A stretch of 64,000 nucleotides of DNA from Leifsonia xyli. Its GTDB lineage: Bacteria; Actinomycetota; Actinomycetes; Actinomycetales; Microbacteriaceae. The position numbers and the translations under genes are program-made. A model generated the notes under the pieces. That model saw only the letters and a list, made by a program, of their open reading frames with translations, did not search any database and was not told where the DNA came from. Where the stretch lies: assembly GCA_003243275.1 (NCBI GenBank), contig QFQR01000006.1, forward strand, positions 124,001 to 188,000. Direction: 5' to 3'. How positions within the stretch are numbered: the stretch's first letter is position 1; every line of letters starts with the position of its first letter. Below are positions 61,061 to 64,000 of this stretch, piece by piece.

Positions 61061-62883
61061 CGACCTACCAGGATCAGCCGCTTTCGCGTCGCGAGATCCG
61101 GGAGCGTGAGGCGGAGGCCGCGCGCGCCGCGGAGGCCGCGCCCGGATCGACGGCGCCCGGTGCGACCGCGCCCGGATCGGGGTTCCCGGCGAACCCGGAC
61201 GCCGCCCCGGCATCCGCTACCGCCGAGCCTCTGAGCTACCTGACCCAGGGCCGCGCGCCCCTGCCGCAGTACGACGCGCCCGTGCCCCAGCCCTCGGCTC
61301 CGCCCGTCACCACCGAGGAGGCGGAGGCCGGCTACCGGGTGCGCGACTTCAGCCCCGAAGGTCGGCGTGCCGCGCGCCTCGGGTGGCCGCCTGCCACCGA
61401 GCCCGCCGACCTGGACTACCGCACGCAGAATCGCGATCAGGTGCCGAGCCCGGCGGAGCAGCCTCAGCAGCCGTCGGAGGCCGCGCAGCCCGCGCCCGCG
61501 GAGCCCCCGGCCGCGTTCCCCGTCGCGTCTCCGTACGAGAGCACGATGAGCCGGCGCGAATTGCGTGCCATGCGTGAGGCGCAGGGCCTCGAGCCGGTGG
61601 CCGATGACGCACCGGCGACGCCCGCCGCGCCGTTCGCGCAGGAGCCGCCGTCGGAGCCGACCCCCGGGGAGACCCCCGCGTGGCTTGCCGCCTTCACGCC
61701 GCCGGCGGCCCCGCCTGCCCCGGCTTCCGCGGCCCCGGCTTCCGCACCCCCGGCGTTCGACGCCCTGCTCGGCGAGCCTGCTGCCGCGCCCGAGCCGTCG
61801 GGCGCTCCTGCCTTCCCGGCGCCGAGCTTCGACCTTTCGGGCCCGCCGCTCGCGCCGCCGCCGCTCGTCGAGCCGGCCGAGCCGCGGACGGATGCGGTGG
61901 CGAGCCTCGAAGCGCTGTTCCGTGCCCAGACGGGTGCCAACACGCTCCCCACCGGACCGGCCCCGACGGTGGAGGACCCCCCGGCACCGTCGGCGGTTCC
62001 GCCCTTCACGCCGGCGCCGCCCGCTGCGGTCGACGCGTTCCCCGTATGGGGTGTCGCGTCGGAGGCGCCGTCGACCCCGGACCCTGCCCCGGCATCCGCG
62101 CCCGAGCCGCTGCCCGCCGACCAGGCTGTGCTTCCTCCCTGGGGAGGCCTCGCGCCCGGTCAACCCTCGATCTCGCCGTATGCCGCCGCACCGGTCTCGG
62201 CACCGCCCGCCGCGCCCGCTCCCGACTTCGTGGCGTTCCCGTCGCCGATCGTGGAACCGGTCGCCGAGCCCGAGCCCGAGCCCGCCCCCGCCCCGGAGTT
62301 CGTGCCCGAGCCGGAGCCCGCGCCGGCACCGGTGCCTGCCCCCGAGCCCGCCGCCCCCGAGTACGGCGAGGCGGACGCGCCGCAGTTCGCGCCGGGCGAG
62401 CGCCCCCGCAACCACTGGTCGCGTCAGGAGGAGCTCGACGACGAGGCTCAGCCCGCCACCGGGTCAATCGCGCGGGATGTCGGGGCGGGTCCGGCGACCG
62501 CGAACGCGCTCGTGCTTCCCGAGATCCCGAACCAGGACTTCATCGTCAGCTCGGTCACCAGCACCGGCGACGTGCTCGTCACGGGAACGATCTCGCTGCC
62601 GGCGAGCCTGTCGTCGACCGGCGCGCTGCCCGCACAGCTCGACGAGGCGGACCTCGACAACCTGCTCGACCCGGGTGATGCGCAGGTCGCGTCGACCGAT
62701 TCGCAGCCGGTGCGCGCCATCCGCGCCGTCAGCACGCACACCTCGTCGCGCGAGATCATCGGCACCATCACCCCGAAGCGCAGCAACCGCTCGCTCACCG
62801 TCCTCATCGCCGCGGCTGCCGGAATGGCTGTCGTCGTCGTGACCCTGCTCGTCGTCGCGCTCGTCTCCGGCGTGCTCGGCTAG
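61057..62883 (+). CDS. Ala/Pro-rich membrane protein between nadD and rsfS
   Basis: A 608-residue protein without a recognised family. The N-terminal 460 residues are low-complexity Ala/Pro/Glu, interrupted by two related motifs, LSRREIREREAEAA (9-22) and MSRRELRAMREAQGLE (about 164-179), and a third shorter WSRQEELDDEA. A more ordered C-terminal region (about 480-585: IPNQDFIVSSVTSTGDVLVTGTISLP) precedes a transmembrane helix at the very end (LIAAAAGMAVVVVTLLVVALVSG), so most of it is cytoplasmic and tail-anchored. It is translationally coupled to nadD. Confidence 0.75.
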   Translation: MTTYQDQPLSRREIREREAEAARAAEAAPGSTAPGATAPGSGFPANPDAAPASATAEPLSYLTQGRAPLPQYDAPVPQPSAPPVTTEEAEAGYRVRDFSPEGRRAARLGWPPATEPADLDYRTQNRDQVPSPAEQPQQPSEAAQPAPAEPPAAFPVASPYESTMSRRELRAMREAQGLEPVADDAPATPAAPFAQEPPSEPTPGETPAWLAAFTPPAAPPAPASAAPASAPPAFDALLGEPAAAPEPSGAPAFPAPSFDLSGPPLAPPPLVEPAEPRTDAVASLEALFRAQTGANTLPTGPAPTVEDPPAPSAVPPFTPAPPAAVDAFPVWGVASEAPSTPDPAPASAPEPLPADQAVLPPWGGLAPGQPSISPYAAAPVSAPPAAPAPDFVAFPSPIVEPVAEPEPEPAPAPEFVPEPEPAPAPVPAPEPAAPEYGEADAPQFAPGERPRNHWSRQEELDDEAQPATGSIARDVGAGPATANALVLPEIPNQDFIVSSVTSTGDVLVTGTISLPASLSSTGALPAQLDEADLDNLLDPGDAQVASTDSQPVRAIRAVSTHTSSREIIGTITPKRSNRSLTVLIAAAAGMAVVVVTLLVVALVSGVLG

Positions 62884-62912
62884 GCGAACGTGACCTGGAA
62901 GAACTCTCCTCT

Positions 62913-63290
62913 GTGACCGCGTCCGATCACGCGCGCGAACTCGTGCGCATCGCCGCCCGCGCCGCCGACGCCAAGAAGGCCGAAGACCTGGTCGCCCTCG
63001 ACGTCTCGGGACCGCTTCCGCTGACCGACGCCTTCCTGCTGGCCACCGGCGACAACGAGCGCAACGTGCTCGCCATCGCGGGAGCCGTCGAGGATGCGCT
63101 CATCGAGGCGGGCACGAAGCCCATCCGCCGCGAGGGTCGCTCGGAGGGCCGCTGGGTGCTGCTCGACTTCGGCGACCTCGTCGTGCACGTCTTCCACCAG
63201 GAAGATCGCCTGTTCTACTCCCTGGAGCGTCTCTGGAAGGACGCGCCCGTCATCCCGCTCGAACTGGACGTGCCGCAGGCCGCCGAGTGA
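62913..63290 (+). CDS. rsfS: Ribosome silencing factor
   Basis: A 125-residue RsfS/Iojap protein that binds ribosomal L14 and blocks 30S-50S joining when nutrients are short. Family pattern: KKAEDLVALDVSGPLPLTDAFLLATGDNERNVLAIAGAVED and WVLLDFGDLVVHVFHQEDRLFYSLERLW. Start GTG. The 3' end overlaps the convergent gene by 41 bases. Confidence 0.95.
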   Translation: MTASDHARELVRIAARAADAKKAEDLVALDVSGPLPLTDAFLLATGDNERNVLAIAGAVEDALIEAGTKPIRREGRSEGRWVLLDFGDLVVHVFHQEDRLFYSLERLWKDAPVIPLELDVPQAAE

Positions 63291-63828
63291 GCCACGGCCG
63301 GAGCGCCCGCGTCACGAGCGGCAGCGCCGCGTAGGTCATCACCGGCGTCACCACGAGCACCGCGGCGAGCACCCGCAGCCAGAGCGGCCAGTCGGGGATG
63401 AGCCACAGACCGAGTGCGTTCGTCGCGAGGCTGAGCGGGTAGAAGGCGCAGAAGATCGCCACCATCTGCTTCCAGCGCGGAGGCGCAGGCGGCGCGACCG
63501 GCAGCACCTCGACGGATGCGGGGGTGTCGAACCAGCCCTCGATGCCGGTGCGCCGTTCCTGGCGGCCGTCCTCGACGAGGCCCTGCGCCGAGCCGACCCA
63601 CCAGGCGCGCTCGGGGGAGGCCTCCCACGCGGCGAGGCTGTCGGCATCCGCGAACCGGAACAGCATGTGCCAGTCGGGGCTCGCCGGATCGGGACGGATC
63701 CAGCCGGAGCCGAGGTAGCCGGGGCGCGCGGAGAGCAGGTCCTGTCCTGCGCGGGCCCAGGCGGCGACCTCCGCGGCCCGGTCGGGGTCGACGCGGCGGG
63801 TGACGGCGATCGTGATGGGTTCGCTCAT
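63250..63828 (-). CDS. Antibiotic biosynthesis monooxygenase-like protein with two membrane helices
   Basis: A 192-residue protein. Residues 1 to about 95 form an ABM/dimeric alpha-beta barrel domain (PITIAVTRRVDPDRAAEVAAWARAGQDLL, WHMLFRFADADSLAAWEAS). After a Pro-rich hinge, PRWKQMVAIFCAFYPLSLATNALGLWL and LWLRVLAAVLVVTPVMTYAALPLV form two helices. This ABM-DUF-type layout occurs in bacterial proteins of unknown role. The ATG at 63828 is chosen; the upstream extension is Arg-rich. It shares its last 41 bases with rsfS. Confidence 0.85.
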   Translation of the reverse strand: MSEPITIAVTRRVDPDRAAEVAAWARAGQDLLSARPGYLGSGWIRPDPASPDWHMLFRFADADSLAAWEASPERAWWVGSAQGLVEDGRQERRTGIEGWFDTPASVEVLPVAPPAPPRWKQMVAIFCAFYPLSLATNALGLWLIPDWPLWLRVLAAVLVVTPVMTYAALPLVTRALRPWLTRRPAARPVRAG

Positions 63829-63922
63829 GGCTCCATCGTCGCACCGCCCGCCACTCCGCCGGTCGCCGCGCCCGCACCGCCCCCGTCGCCGCGTGCTCAA
63901 CGGTGCCCGCGCCGCGCCGCGC

Positions 63923-63998
63923 CGCCTCGCTCGTCGAGTAGCCCGCGCAGCCCCCCCGCTGGTCGAGTAGCCCGCGCAGCGGGCGTATCGAGACCCCC
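63923..63998. repeat. Family A repeat copy at the window end
   Basis: Two tandem units: one partial (CTCGTCGAGTAGCCCGCGC) and one complete (63957-63998) reading CCGCTGGTCGAGTAGC, a CCGCGCAGCGGG stem, then CGTATCGAGACC. It may extend beyond the window. Confidence 0.8.
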
Positions 63999-64000
63999 TC

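Overview
The window is about 64 kb of very GC-rich chromosomal DNA. Short intergenic gaps, many 1-4 base stop/start overlaps, and near-total use of GAC, CTC, GTC and GCG codons fit a high-GC Gram-positive bacterium. Marker proteins (Obg with a C-terminal OCT domain, tig-clpP1-clpP2-clpX order, a translational ileS T-box, a DosR-type regulator, VKOR plus DsbA) point to Actinomycetota. The frequent CGGATGC/GCATCCG words and the DUF4233, DUF4031 and DUF2510 proteins suggest Microbacteriaceae. This is inference from content; no rRNA is present to test it.

Layout. 1-14.7 kb: end of an amidohydrolase, dps, a DevR/DevS-like two-component pair, a tandem universal stress protein, ackA-pta, and divergently cydA-cydB-cydDC. 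Three copies of a GGGAC(C/G)TTGGGCCC dyad, close to the mycobacterial DosR box, lie in the usp/devS and pta/cydA divergent gaps, so this block reads as a compact low-oxygen/redox regulon. 15-22.3 kb: a second NarL-type sensor/regulator pair, a small DUF2510 protein, a cold-shock protein beside a fatty acid desaturase, a rhomboid-like/DUF2156 fusion, and tRNA-Gly and tRNA-Pro. 22.3-29.2 kb: tig, clpP1, clpP2 and clpX, interrupted by a DUF1697 gene, a TPR-like gene and a copC operon. 29.3-36.8 kb: BenE and MFS transporters, then a siderophore uptake operon (binding protein, two permeases, ATPase, reductase) under IdeR/DtxR-like boxes. 36.9-45.4 kb: M3 peptidase, methyltransferase, GNAT, valS, a Ser/Pro-rich anchored protein, and a YtrA-type regulator with its membrane partner. 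45.4-55.5 kb: T-box, ileS-folC-DUF4233-ndk, the DsbA/VKOR pair, RNase E/G, DUF4031. 55.6-64 kb: rplU-rpmA, obgE-proB, proA, a small membrane protein, nadD, an Ala/Pro-rich membrane protein, rsfS, and a monooxygenase-like membrane protein.

The most unusual layer is not genic. At least two families of short palindromic repeats are spread through the window. Family A is a 38-bp element or 33-bp tandem unit related to TTTCGATACGC...GCTACTCAACCAGC. It appears between genes, inside valS without breaking the frame, and as in-frame tandem units forming the linker of a CydD-CydC fusion protein. Family B is a dyad of exactly 60 bp starting TGTTGC and ending GCAACA, present four times; one copy encodes the end of an MFS transporter. 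Further long dyads sit at gene ends, and a cluster of AACGCTGCAGCGTT palindromes fills the proB-proA gap.

Several genes (benE, proA, nadD, the GntR/YtrA gene and others) have a TANNNT box only 6-8 bases before the start codon, which predicts leaderless mRNAs. All functions are read from motifs and context by eye; no database search was possible.
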